From contig CALZCU010000005.1 of the NCBI GenBank assembly GCA_945632055.1, forward strand, positions 1 to 12,134: a stretch of 12,134 bases of DNA. Reading direction: 5' to 3'. Positions 6,530 to 12,134 of this stretch are shown here, piece by piece. The stretch comes from an uncultured Ruminococcus sp. (lineage in GTDB: Bacteria > Bacillota > Clostridia > Oscillospirales > Acutalibacteraceae). The position numbers and the translations under genes are program-made. Under the pieces are notes generated by a model, which did no database searches, was not told where the DNA came from, and worked only from the letters and a program-made list of their open reading frames with translations. Numbering within the stretch: position 1 is the stretch's first letter; every line of letters begins with the position of its first letter.

Positions 6530-7117
6530 TTACCGTTGCTGTCTGCGCCTTTTCCGTCTGCTAAAGCAAATCACAATGCAAAGATAAACTGCAAAAGCAG
6601 TCAACGCACAAAGGCTGATTTTTACTCCCGTCCAGAATCCCGGTGTTTCATAGGTGAACACAATCTCGCAGTCTGTGTAGCCGGGTACTCTTACAGCCAT
6701 AAAGCCGTAATTCACCTTTTCTATTTCAACAGGCTCACCGTTTATCTCGGCAGAAAAACCGTCGCTGTAGGGAATACTGAAAAACAGCAGATTGTCCGAC
6801 GAAGTGTTGCTGTAGCTTGCTTTGAAGCCGTTGTCTGTGTATTCAAACTCGGAACAGCTTGAGTCTGCAAGCTTATCGCACTGCTCCTTGTAGCTCTTCA
6901 CGCCGTACTTATATTTTTCAACGATACTATCGAAATACTCGGGGTGCTCGCCGTAGAGAAGCCTGTACTTTTCATCGCTGTAGCCCGTAATATCGGAATA
7001 CTTCTTCATCTGCTCCCTCGAAAGCACCATTGAGTACAGAATTGCCTCTGTCTTATGAACTCCGCTCACCTGCTCAAACTCCTCCTTGGCAACGAAGGAA
7101 TCATAGGCAAAGCCCAT
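6530..7117 (-). pseudogene. yfhO: C-terminal part of the interrupted YfhO-type membrane protein
   Basis: Encodes 195 residues from the ATG at 7117. It lies in the same frame as the upstream yfhO part, separated only by TAA, three codons, TGA and three codons. MGFAYDSF continues the GFDI(stop)END(stop)YIP sequence as YfhO proteins do at this point. The rest is the extracytoplasmic beta-rich domain (IPYSDGFSAEINGEPVEIEK, about 109-128), a final membrane helix (about 164-185) and a basic tail, RRKRRRQQR. There is no usable ribosome binding site before the ATG, so independent translation looks poor. With the upstream part the locus has 816 codon positions, close to a full-length YfhO. It is best read as the distal half of a gene carrying two nonsense codons. 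Confidence 0.75.
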
Positions 7118-7138
7118 TGGAATGTATCAATCGTTCTC

Positions 7139-8980
7139 TTAAATATCAAATCCGTTGCAGGTTTGTACAGAGTCCCAATACGGCATCTTTGTTGCTCCGT
7201 CCTCATCAACAAAGGACTGCTCGCTTCCTGCCTTGCCGTCGGCTCTGTAGTCAAAAAGATATTTACAGCTCAGAAGTCCTCTCAGACCATAGGCTGTTAA
7301 ATCGGGACGAGAGGCGACATCTCTTGTGATGCCCATAGCGTCATAAAACTGCATAATCGAGGTGGAAACAGAGCTTTGAAAGCAGTTTATGCTCTGAATT
7401 TTCCAATACATCGCCGTATTGTCAACACACTCGTAAAAGTCGCTTCGCACCTCGCCGAGGTCATCAATTGCAATATCCTCCCTTGAATTGAGGATATCCT
7501 CCTTTATCGGCTCGGTGGTGGAGCTTGACACCGCTCCCGTTGTAATAATAAATGCTGAGGAAAGGAGCGACACAATCAGCACTCCTGAAACGGAAGCAAC
7601 TGCAAAATGCGGCGTTCTGCCCTTGAATTTTTTAAGAATAAGCACAAACGCAAGCAGGCTCATCATAGCCATAAGCACATAAATCCAGAAGCGCTCAAAG
7701 GTTGCCTGCACTCCGAACGAATAATTCTTCACTCCGTCCTCGGTTTCGGTGATGCTCGGCATAAGTCCGATAAGTAAAGCCGCTCCTGCCGTAATTCCAG
7801 CCGACCACGCAACGGCTCTGTTCCAATTCGTGCGTTTGCTTTCGAGCGCACGGACTGTTGCAAGCGTGAGCATAAGCACCGCCATATAGAACCACCGTGC
7901 ATAGTAAATCGAGCTGTTCATAAGCTGAAACGCACTGTTCAGCACAGGCACAAAGGCGAACAGCATAAGCAGTGTAATAAGCTTTTTTAGCCAATCCCGT
8001 CCTGCCGTCTGCAAAAATGCAATTACTCCCGTCATTCCGAACAGCGGAAGCCAGCCTGCAACTGACGCCCATTTGCAGTTCGAGCCGGGCGTGAATACGG
8101 GAAAGGCAGGCATATCCGCAGGGAAGAAAAATCCCAGAATAATCAGCCAATATCTCTGCGGCTGGTCGTGAACGAGCGAGTTCCAGCCGTTCGGCAGGCT
8201 GTCAAGCCTTGGATTTCCCATAAGTCCGAGGACGGACGGCAGAAGAATGAATGCCGTAGCCGCAAAGCCGATTACAACCTCTGCGGCGAGTAATAAAAAC
8301 TCCTTTATTTTAAAGCGGCAGGTCCTTGTCAGCATTATCATAAGGTAATACATTATGACAAAAAGCACCTGACCGACAAAGAAGTAGTAGTTCACCACAC
8401 AGGCGGCAAACACTGCAACGGCAAAAACTCCTCTTTTTCTGTCATAGATGAACGAATCCAGAGCCGCAAGCAGGAGAGGGAACATTATCATCGGCTCGTG
8501 GAAGTGGAAAAAGAACACATTGTAAATTGAAAATCCCGAAAAGGCATAAAGCAGGCCGCCGAGTACGGCAAAGCTCTTTTCCCCTACATAACGCTGTAAA
8601 TAAAGATAAGCCGCAAGCGAAGCGCAGGCGAATTTCAGAATCAGCAACGGGCCGATAAGGTACGGCACAAATTCATTCGGGAACGGAATTGTCAGCCAGA
8701 AAAACGGACTTCCGAGCAAATAGAAGCTGTAGCTTGAAAGCAAGTCCGAGCCGAGGTCGGTCGTGTGACTCCAGCCGAGCTGACCGCTTTTGACAGCGTC
8801 GTGAATCATCTGATAGAACGGTATTTCCTGAACATTGAAATCACCGTAATAATAGAACACACCGCCGTTGAAAATTATGAACGGTATAAATAATATTGCG
8901 GCGGCGGCAAGCGCAAGCCCGAAGGCAAGCAAAGGAAAGCACCGCTTTTTCTGACATAATCGGGAAGGTTTAATGGTCAT
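7139..8980 (-). CDS. yfhO: YfhO family polytopic membrane protein (GT-C-like), N-terminal part of an interrupted gene
   Basis: Encodes 613 residues ending early at TAA 7139-7141. It has many hydrophobic helices, beginning about 15-38, and the YfhO-type first loop with GDFNVQEIPFYQMIHD (46-61), followed by a series of helices to about 480 and a soluble segment. YfhO proteins are linked to glycosylation of lipoteichoic acid or other envelope polymers (for example in Bacillus subtilis), using a lipid-linked sugar on the outer face; the donor and acceptor here are not readable. The start at 8980 has GGAG 7 bases upstream. A minus-strand promoter with an extended -10 box lies about 130 bases upstream. 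The product lacks the last roughly 200 residues, encoded in frame at 6530-7117 after a second stop. It is probably a pseudogene or a truncated protein. Confidence 0.85.
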   Translation of the reverse strand: MTIKPSRLCQKKRCFPLLAFGLALAAAAILFIPFIIFNGGVFYYYGDFNVQEIPFYQMIHDAVKSGQLGWSHTTDLGSDLLSSYSFYLLGSPFFWLTIPFPNEFVPYLIGPLLILKFACASLAAYLYLQRYVGEKSFAVLGGLLYAFSGFSIYNVFFFHFHEPMIMFPLLLAALDSFIYDRKRGVFAVAVFAACVVNYYFFVGQVLFVIMYYLMIMLTRTCRFKIKEFLLLAAEVVIGFAATAFILLPSVLGLMGNPRLDSLPNGWNSLVHDQPQRYWLIILGFFFPADMPAFPVFTPGSNCKWASVAGWLPLFGMTGVIAFLQTAGRDWLKKLITLLMLFAFVPVLNSAFQLMNSSIYYARWFYMAVLMLTLATVRALESKRTNWNRAVAWSAGITAGAALLIGLMPSITETEDGVKNYSFGVQATFERFWIYVLMAMMSLLAFVLILKKFKGRTPHFAVASVSGVLIVSLLSSAFIITTGAVSSSTTEPIKEDILNSREDIAIDDLGEVRSDFYECVDNTAMYWKIQSINCFQSSVSTSIMQFYDAMGITRDVASRPDLTAYGLRGLLSCKYLFDYRADGKAGSEQSFVDEDGATKMPYWDSVQTCNGFDI

Positions 8981-9000
8981 TTACATACTCCGTACAGCAA

Positions 9001-9037
9001 TTAACAATTTACAATTTCGGGTCGCTTCGCTCCGAAT
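9001..9037. repeat. Repeat family A, short copy in the yfhO leader
   Basis: Two heptamer units (TTAACAA, TTTACAA) followed by GGTCGCTTCGCTCCGAATTT, in the same orientation as 2611-2684. It lies between the predicted minus-strand promoter and the yfhO start, so it would be in the transcript leader. Confidence 0.8.
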
Positions 9038-9070
9038 TTAATAAATTCCACACTCGTAAAGCAACAGGCT

Positions 9071-9098
9071 TTGACATTTCAATGAAATGCAGTATAAT
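9071..9098 (+). promoter_or_regulatory. Consensus sigma-A promoter reading right towards yfbR
   Basis: TTGACA (9071-9076) and TATAAT (9093-9098) with a 16-bp spacer match both consensus boxes exactly. Transcription would start near 9105, giving a leader of about 280 bases before yfbR that carries one B and one C repeat. No other plus-strand gene lies in between. Confidence 0.7.
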
Positions 9099-9108
9099 AC
9101 AATTATAT

Positions 9109-9137
9109 ATTATAGCACACTCAAATGGATTTTGCAC
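9109..9137 (-). promoter_or_regulatory. Minus-strand promoter for yfhO, face to face with the plus-strand promoter
   Basis: TATAAT on the minus strand (9114-9109), preceded by TG and one base (extended -10, 9117-9115). The -35 region (about 9132-9137) is weak. The start would be near 9102, about 120 bases before the yfhO ATG. Confidence 0.5.
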
Positions 9138-9156
9138 TAATTTTTGTAAAAAAGTC

Positions 9157-9224
9157 AGCGGTGTACCACCGCAGGTAATTCGAGCAGACAGATTAATATT
9201 TTCAATTCTTTTCTGCCCGACCGT
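9157..9224. repeat. Repeat family B, diverged copy 3
   Basis: GCGGTGTACCACCGCAGGTAATTCG, of which the first 15 bases form the family palindrome (9158-9172), then GAGCAGACAG, AT-rich middle and CTGCCCGACCG near the end. It is shorter and more diverged than the copies at 4697-4870. Confidence 0.7.
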
Positions 9225-9299
9225 TTTCGTGCAATTTCCTATAAAGTAAAAAAGTCAGGTTGGTTGCTATACTGTATTATTTGATACAAAATCACATTC

Positions 9300-9345
9300 G
9301 TAGGGGCGGATATTATCCGCCCGTCAGCGTGCCGCTGCACCCTAC
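9300..9345. repeat. Repeat family C, copy in the yfbR leader
   Basis: Outer arms GTAGGG (9300-9305) and CCCTAC (9340-9345). Inside are GGGCGGAT/ATCCGCCC (9304-9311/9315-9322) and a weaker AGCG/CGCT pair (about 9326-9335). This is the same layout as 6409-6486 with different arm sequences, which points to conserved structure rather than conserved bases. Confidence 0.75.
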
Positions 9346-9382
9346 TCTGTGAATATATTACTAAAATTTTCAGGAGAACAAT

Positions 9383-9970
9383 ATGAAACCGTCACATTTC
9401 TATGCTATGCTTTCAAGGATGAAGTACATCAACCGCTGGGGGCTTATGAACAACACAAAGCAGGAGAACCTCAGCGAGCACAGCCTGCAGGTTGCAATGA
9501 TTGCTCACTGCCTTGTGCTGATACACAACAAACGCTTCAAAGGCAGTCTTGACGCCGAGCGAGCCGCTCTGCTCTCGGTATTCCACGACTCAACCGAGAT
9601 AATCACAGGCGATATGCCCACTCCGATAAAATATTTCAATCCCGAAATAAAGAAAGCCTATAAAAAAATCGAGGAATCCGCCGCAGAAAAGCTCATTGCG
9701 ATGCTCCCCGATGATTTCAAGCCCGAATTCGAGGGAATAATAAAGATGAACGGCGAGGGCGACAGCGAGCTTAAAAAATTTGTCAAGGCGGCAGACAGGT
9801 TTTCCGCACTGATAAAATGTATTGATGAAATGCGTATGGGCAATGATGAGTTCCGCAAGGCAAAGGAATCTATTGAAAAATCCATTCACGAGATGGATAT
9901 GCCCGAATGTAAGGTTTTTGAGAGTGAGTTTCTGCCGTCATTCTATCTGGCACTGGACGAGCAGAAATAA
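9383..9970 (+). CDS. yfbR: 5'-deoxynucleotidase YfbR, HD superfamily
   Basis: Encodes 195 residues, closely following E. coli YfbR from end to end (SHFYAMLSRMKYINRWGLM, ENLSEHSLQVAMIAH, TGDMPTPIKYFN, LPSFYLALDE). YfbR removes phosphate from deoxyribonucleoside 5'-monophosphates using a divalent metal, acting in nucleotide salvage and pool balance in the cytoplasm. The HD metal site is intact: H33, H68-D69 (SVFHDSTE), E72, D77 and D138; R18 and W19, which contribute to substrate recognition in this family, are present. The ATG at 9383 follows AGGAGA by 5 bases. It is the first plus-strand gene after the repeat-rich divergent region and is probably transcribed from the 9071-9098 promoter. A further promoter precedes the LCP gene downstream, so the two are not obligately linked. 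Confidence 0.95.
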   Translation: MKPSHFYAMLSRMKYINRWGLMNNTKQENLSEHSLQVAMIAHCLVLIHNKRFKGSLDAERAALLSVFHDSTEIITGDMPTPIKYFNPEIKKAYKKIEESAAEKLIAMLPDDFKPEFEGIIKMNGEGDSELKKFVKAADRFSALIKCIDEMRMGNDEFRKAKESIEKSIHEMDMPECKVFESEFLPSFYLALDEQK

Positions 9971-10050
9971 AAACACAAAATATGACTGAAATATACAGGA
10001 AATTAACAAACCTCGACGAATTATTTTTCTGATTTAGAATTATCTGAGAG

Positions 10051-10066
10051 AATTATGTGTTATAAT
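10051..10066 (+). promoter_or_regulatory. Extended -10 promoter of the LCP gene
   Basis: TGTTATAAT (10058-10066) is an extended -10 box about 50 bases upstream of the LCP start. No good -35 hexamer lies at 16-18 bp, which is common for extended -10 promoters. Confidence 0.5.
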
Positions 10067-10114
10067 AGAATATTATGAAGTATTATGCTTTAAAATAACG
10101 AACGGAGGAACGAT

Positions 10115-11242
10115 ATGGCAAATAATGATAAAGAAAAAAATCTTGTTGATATAAGTTCCGGCACTCAAATCAGAAAGGTCTACAATAAAAAGGGCAGAGC
10201 AAGGCGCATTGTGTGCATTGTTCTCTCTGTTATTTTTTTAATCGGCGGCAGTGGAATGATTTATGTTTACAGCCTGCTCGATTCCCTGCAGTTCAAGGAT
10301 ATTTCCGATGACTCAAAGACGACAAACGCAAGCGGAAAAACCGATTCGTCAGGCTTTACCGTAGAAAATAACGATATTCTTCAGGACTCAAAGGTTCTTA
10401 ACATTATGCTGTTCGGTGAGGACAACCACGACGGCGAGGAGCACGGCAGAAGCGATACAATGATTATGGCTTCAATCGACAACCGTCACAAAAAGCTCAA
10501 GCTCACCTCGTTCCAGCGTGACACATATGTTTTCATTCCCGGTCATGACTACGACAAAATCAATGCTTCATATACGCTCGGAGGAGCAAAGCTCTCGATT
10601 CAGACTATAGAAGCAAACTTCGGCGTAAAGGTTGACCGCTATGCCGTTGTTGACTTTGACAGCTTTATGAAGATAGTTGATACTCTCGGCGGTATTGATA
10701 TGCAGGTAACGCAGGACGAGATTGACTACATCAACTATCAGATGTATAAAAACGAGCAGGTGGACACTCCGACAACCATCACCGACCCGCCCGGCGTTGT
10801 TCATCTCACAGGTCAGGAAGCACTTTGGTATGCCCGCAACAGAGGTCTTTCAAAGGGCGAGGACGGCAACACAATCGGCATTGACGGTGACGATTGGGAC
10901 AGAACCTCACGACAGAGAAAGCTCATTGAAACTGTTTTTGAAAGTATGAAGGGCGCTGACCTCGGACAGATTATCTCAATTGTAAGCTCAATCGGGCCTC
11001 TTGTCACCACCAACCTCAAAAAGGACGAAATCACTGCGCTTGTATCACACGCACTTGGCTATCTTGAGTACGATGTCGAGCAGTATTATGTGCCTGAAGA
11101 GGGACTCTGGTACTACGATGACGACACACCGTCAGGCTCGGTTATCCGCATTGCAGATATGCAGACGCAAAGAGTTAAGTTTGCCGAGTTCATTTATGAG
11201 GATTTAGTAAGCGAAAACACCGCCACAACCTCTGCACAGTGA
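10115..11242 (+). CDS. LytR-CpsA-Psr (LCP) family cell-wall glycopolymer ligase
   Basis: Encodes 375 residues. It has a short basic cytoplasmic start, one membrane helix (about 31-53), a linker (54-92), then the extracytoplasmic LCP domain. Conserved residues are visible: GEDNHDG...GRSDTM (R112, D114), TSFQRDTYVFIPG (R135, D136), KINASYTLGG (148-157), DRYAVVDFDSF (174-184), the LTGQEALWYARNR block (R241, R243) and DWDRTSRQRKLI (R263, R266, R268). LCP proteins transfer teichoic acids, capsule or other undecaprenyl-linked polymers to peptidoglycan at the outer membrane face. The ATG at 10115 has GGAGGA five bases upstream. It has its own promoter and a strong terminator. Surface-glycan genes on the opposite strand nearby (GT2, LicD, YfhO) fit its role. 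The exact polymer is unknown. Confidence 0.95.
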   Translation: MANNDKEKNLVDISSGTQIRKVYNKKGRARRIVCIVLSVIFLIGGSGMIYVYSLLDSLQFKDISDDSKTTNASGKTDSSGFTVENNDILQDSKVLNIMLFGEDNHDGEEHGRSDTMIMASIDNRHKKLKLTSFQRDTYVFIPGHDYDKINASYTLGGAKLSIQTIEANFGVKVDRYAVVDFDSFMKIVDTLGGIDMQVTQDEIDYINYQMYKNEQVDTPTTITDPPGVVHLTGQEALWYARNRGLSKGEDGNTIGIDGDDWDRTSRQRKLIETVFESMKGADLGQIISIVSSIGPLVTTNLKKDEITALVSHALGYLEYDVEQYYVPEEGLWYYDDDTPSGSVIRIADMQTQRVKFAEFIYEDLVSENTATTSAQ

Positions 11243-11262
11243 ATATATTAATGTAAAGAGTT

Positions 11263-11297
11263 AAAGCTCTCTGCTTGATTTCAGGCAGAGAGCTTTT
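11263..11297 (+). terminator. Intrinsic terminator of the LCP gene
   Basis: A 12-bp perfect stem AAAGCTCTCTGC (11263-11274) with GCAGAGAGCTTT (11285-11296), 10-base loop, then a short T-tract. It lies 20 bases after the stop codon. Confidence 0.85.
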
Positions 11298-11301
11298 CCA
11301 A

Positions 11302-11402
11302 TTTACAATATAAAATTAACAATTAACAATTTTAGTCGGGCAATCTTTATTATTTATATTATCGACCTATCTGCCCGAATTGACTGCGGTGGCACACCGC
11401 CA
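11302..11402. repeat. Repeat families A and B side by side (B copy inverted)
   Basis: Heptamer units (TTTACAA, TATAAAA, two TTAACAA; 11302-11329) abut an inverted B element (11333-11402). The latter reads on the minus strand GGCGGTGTGCCACCGC, then CAGTCAATTCGGGCAGATAG, and ends in GCCCGAC. The B copy starts 8 bases from the stop codon of the Nif11-like gene. With the LCP terminator it fills the gap between convergent genes. Confidence 0.8.
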
Positions 11403-11409
11403 TTTGTTC

Positions 11410-11688
11410 CTATGTCCATTCCAGCGTCAGGAAAAACTGCTCGTATGCGTCATCCCAGCCGTCAATTCCTTCAACACCGCCGCCGTTTACACTGCGCAGC
11501 TTTGCGTCGTTTGAGTCCTGCCCCACCGCCATAAGCTCACCGATGCTTATGCTGTAGCCCTTGCTTTGGCAGAGTGCGCAGAAGCTTTCAACAGGATTGT
11601 CGGAAGCCTTGGTGAGCAGAAGCTCCGACTTCAATTTTTCATCATTTTTTGCCGCCTTAAGCAGACGGTCAAGCTCCATTTCAACCAT
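11410..11688 (-). CDS. Nif11-like leader peptide family protein, possible RiPP precursor
   Basis: Encodes 92 residues. The first ~65 resemble Nif11-type leader domains: a short acidic/leucine helix (LDRLLKAAKNDEKLKSELL), then SFCALCQSKGYSISIGELMAV, the usual GYSIS..EL segment before a helix. It ends in SVNGGG (66-71), like a double-glycine processing site, followed by a 21-residue tail VEGIDGWDDAYEQFFLTLEW(T) that is acidic and aromatic. In this family the part after GG is usually the core peptide cut and modified by maturation enzymes. No modification enzyme, peptidase or transporter lies in this window, so product formation is not shown. The ATG at 11688 has GGTGA nearby; an internal ATG at codon 4 is an alternative. 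The promoter at 11720-11747 fits. It may also be a small non-secreted regulator; the family call is moderate. Confidence 0.7.
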   Translation of the reverse strand: MVEMELDRLLKAAKNDEKLKSELLLTKASDNPVESFCALCQSKGYSISIGELMAVGQDSNDAKLRSVNGGGVEGIDGWDDAYEQFFLTLEWT

Positions 11689-11719
11689 AATTCACCACTG
11701 CTTTGTAAAAACATTTCAT

Positions 11720-11747
11720 ATTATATTAGAAGTTTCTATAAAATCAA
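11720..11747 (-). promoter_or_regulatory. Promoter of the Nif11-like gene, directly behind a terminator
   Basis: Minus-strand -35 TTGATT (11747-11742), 16-bp spacer, -10 TATAAT (11725-11720), about 32 bases before the ATG. The -35 box overlaps the end of the preceding terminator's T-tract. Confidence 0.6.
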
Positions 11748-11770
11748 AAAGCTGTCCCGAACGGAACAGC
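11746..11770 (-). terminator. Intrinsic terminator of the 49-residue membrane protein gene
   Basis: Minus-strand stem GCTGTTCC/GGGACAGC (11770-11763 with 11758-11751, one G-T pair) and a GTTC loop, followed by TTTTT (11750-11746). It lies 17 bases after the stop codon at 11787. Confidence 0.75.
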
Positions 11771-11786
11771 CTTTCAACCGATTAAA

Positions 11787-11936
11787 TCATTCGATAGAGC
11801 TGTCAAGATACTCCATAAGCTCCTCGTCGTCCTTCTTCTGCTTATCCTTTACGATAAAGAAAGCAGTAAGTGCGGCTGAAACAGCAGCCACAGCGGAAAT
11901 TATGCCGATGATCCAAGCAAGTCTTTTATTTTTCAT
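11787..11936 (-). CDS. Small single-helix membrane protein, 49 residues
   Basis: This gene is supported by its context rather than by homology. GGAGG lies 7 bases before the ATG at 11936, a good promoter (11990-12018) lies about 45 bases upstream, and a terminator follows the TGA. The product starts MKNKRLAWIIGIISAVAAVS, with basic residues at 2-5, a hydrophobic helix at about 7-29, then a charged tail KDKQKKDDEELMEYLDSSIE (30-49). The topology would be N-terminus in and helix across the membrane, or a lipid-free secreted-type anchor; the tail side cannot be fixed, though the K-rich stretch after the helix makes orientation ambiguous. I do not recognise the family. It may be a small regulatory or envelope protein; no function is claimed. 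Confidence 0.75.
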   Translation of the reverse strand: MKNKRLAWIIGIISAVAAVSAALTAFFIVKDKQKKDDEELMEYLDSSIE

Positions 11937-11989
11937 ACTGAGTCCTCCAAGTCTTTTCAGAATTTATTGTTTTCCGTTTGTATAGTTAT

Positions 11990-12018
11990 ATTCTATACAT
12001 TTTTTATGAAAAAGTCAA
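11990..12018 (-). promoter_or_regulatory. Promoter of the 49-residue membrane protein gene
   Basis: Minus-strand -35 TTGACT (12018-12013), 17-bp spacer and -10 TAGAAT (11995-11990): five of six matches in each box at ideal spacing. It begins one base after a hairpin with a T-tract. Confidence 0.7.
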
Positions 12019-12019
12019 C

Positions 12020-12045
12020 AAAAAAATATGTCGAGTACCTCGACA
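12020..12045 (-). terminator. Terminator-like hairpin (or operator) just upstream of a promoter
   Basis: Perfect dyad TGTCGAG-3 bases-CTCGACA (12029-12045) followed on the minus strand by a T-tract (12026-12020). It would end a minus-strand gene lying beyond the right edge. Its position just upstream of the -35 box also allows an operator role. Confidence 0.6.
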
Positions 12046-12061
12046 CGGATATAACAATTTC

Positions 12062-12108
12062 GTAGGGGTGCTACACCCATTCGTAGGGACACGGCGTGCC
12101 GTGTCCGC
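12062..12108. repeat. Repeat family C, two adjacent copies
   Basis: GTAGGG starts twice (12062 and 12083). The first encloses GGGTG/CACCC (12066-12078). The second encloses 9-bp arms GGACACGGC/GCCGTGTCC (12087-12106) and ends CCGC, as in the copy at 6409. The remaining bases to 12134 show no gene. Confidence 0.75.
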
Positions 12109-12134
12109 AGTGAACATCAAACATAAATTATTAA

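Noticed and set aside
7115..7141. TGA read as a sense codon in yfhO
   Set aside because: LCP, LicD, M20 and the 49-residue gene all end in TGA at the right place, and the other interrupting codon is TAA, so a changed genetic code does not explain the break.
7695..8150. 151-codon minus-strand frame inside yfhO
   Set aside because: It lies in another frame of a strongly recognisable membrane protein and has no domain or start signal.

Overview
The window looks like chromosomal DNA of a gut-type Firmicute (class Clostridia, probably Oscillospiraceae/Ruminococcus-like). I base this on the strong AGGAGG-type ribosome binding sites, sigma-A promoters, U-tract terminators, LCP, YfhO, LicD and PepV-like proteins, a Nif11-type leader peptide, and intergenic spaces packed with short palindromic and AT-rich repeats. 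The taxon is inferred from protein style only.

Layout. At the left edge is the 3' part of an AT-rich tyrosine recombinase gene (1-761, +), probably the end of an integrated element. It is separated from the rest by a cluster of three hairpin terminators (825-973). From 8980 down to 999 runs a minus-strand series: a YfhO-type polytopic membrane protein interrupted by two in-frame stop codons (8980-6530), an M20/PepV-type dipeptidase, a DUF975-like membrane protein, an ExoA-like family 2 glycosyltransferase, a LicD-type transferase, and an AlkD-like DNA glycosylase. On the plus strand follow a YfbR-type HD 5'-deoxynucleotidase (9383-9970) and a LytR-CpsA-Psr (LCP) ligase (10115-11242). At the right end, two small minus-strand genes each have their own promoter: a Nif11-like peptide with a GGG junction and a 21-residue aromatic/acidic tail (11410-11688), and a 49-residue single-helix membrane protein (11787-11936).

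Function. LicD, the GT2 enzyme, YfhO and LCP all belong to families that build, decorate or attach cell-surface glycopolymers, so the window is best read as a cell-envelope neighbourhood with housekeeping genes (YfbR, dipeptidase, AlkD) mixed in. The YfhO gene looks inactivated or split.

Repeats. Three families fill most gaps: (A) arrays of a 7-bp unit TTGTTAA beside a conserved GGTCGCTYCGCTCCGAATTT module; (B) a ~75-bp element that opens with the palindrome GCGGTGTGCCACCGC and contains GCCCGAC; (C) GTAGGG...CCCTAC elements enclosing self-complementary arms. They abut and even supply stop codons of genes. I found no tRNA, rRNA or CRISPR array and no complete novel defence or biosynthetic system. 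The most unusual items are the doubly stopped yfhO, the lone Nif11-like peptide, and the repeat architecture.
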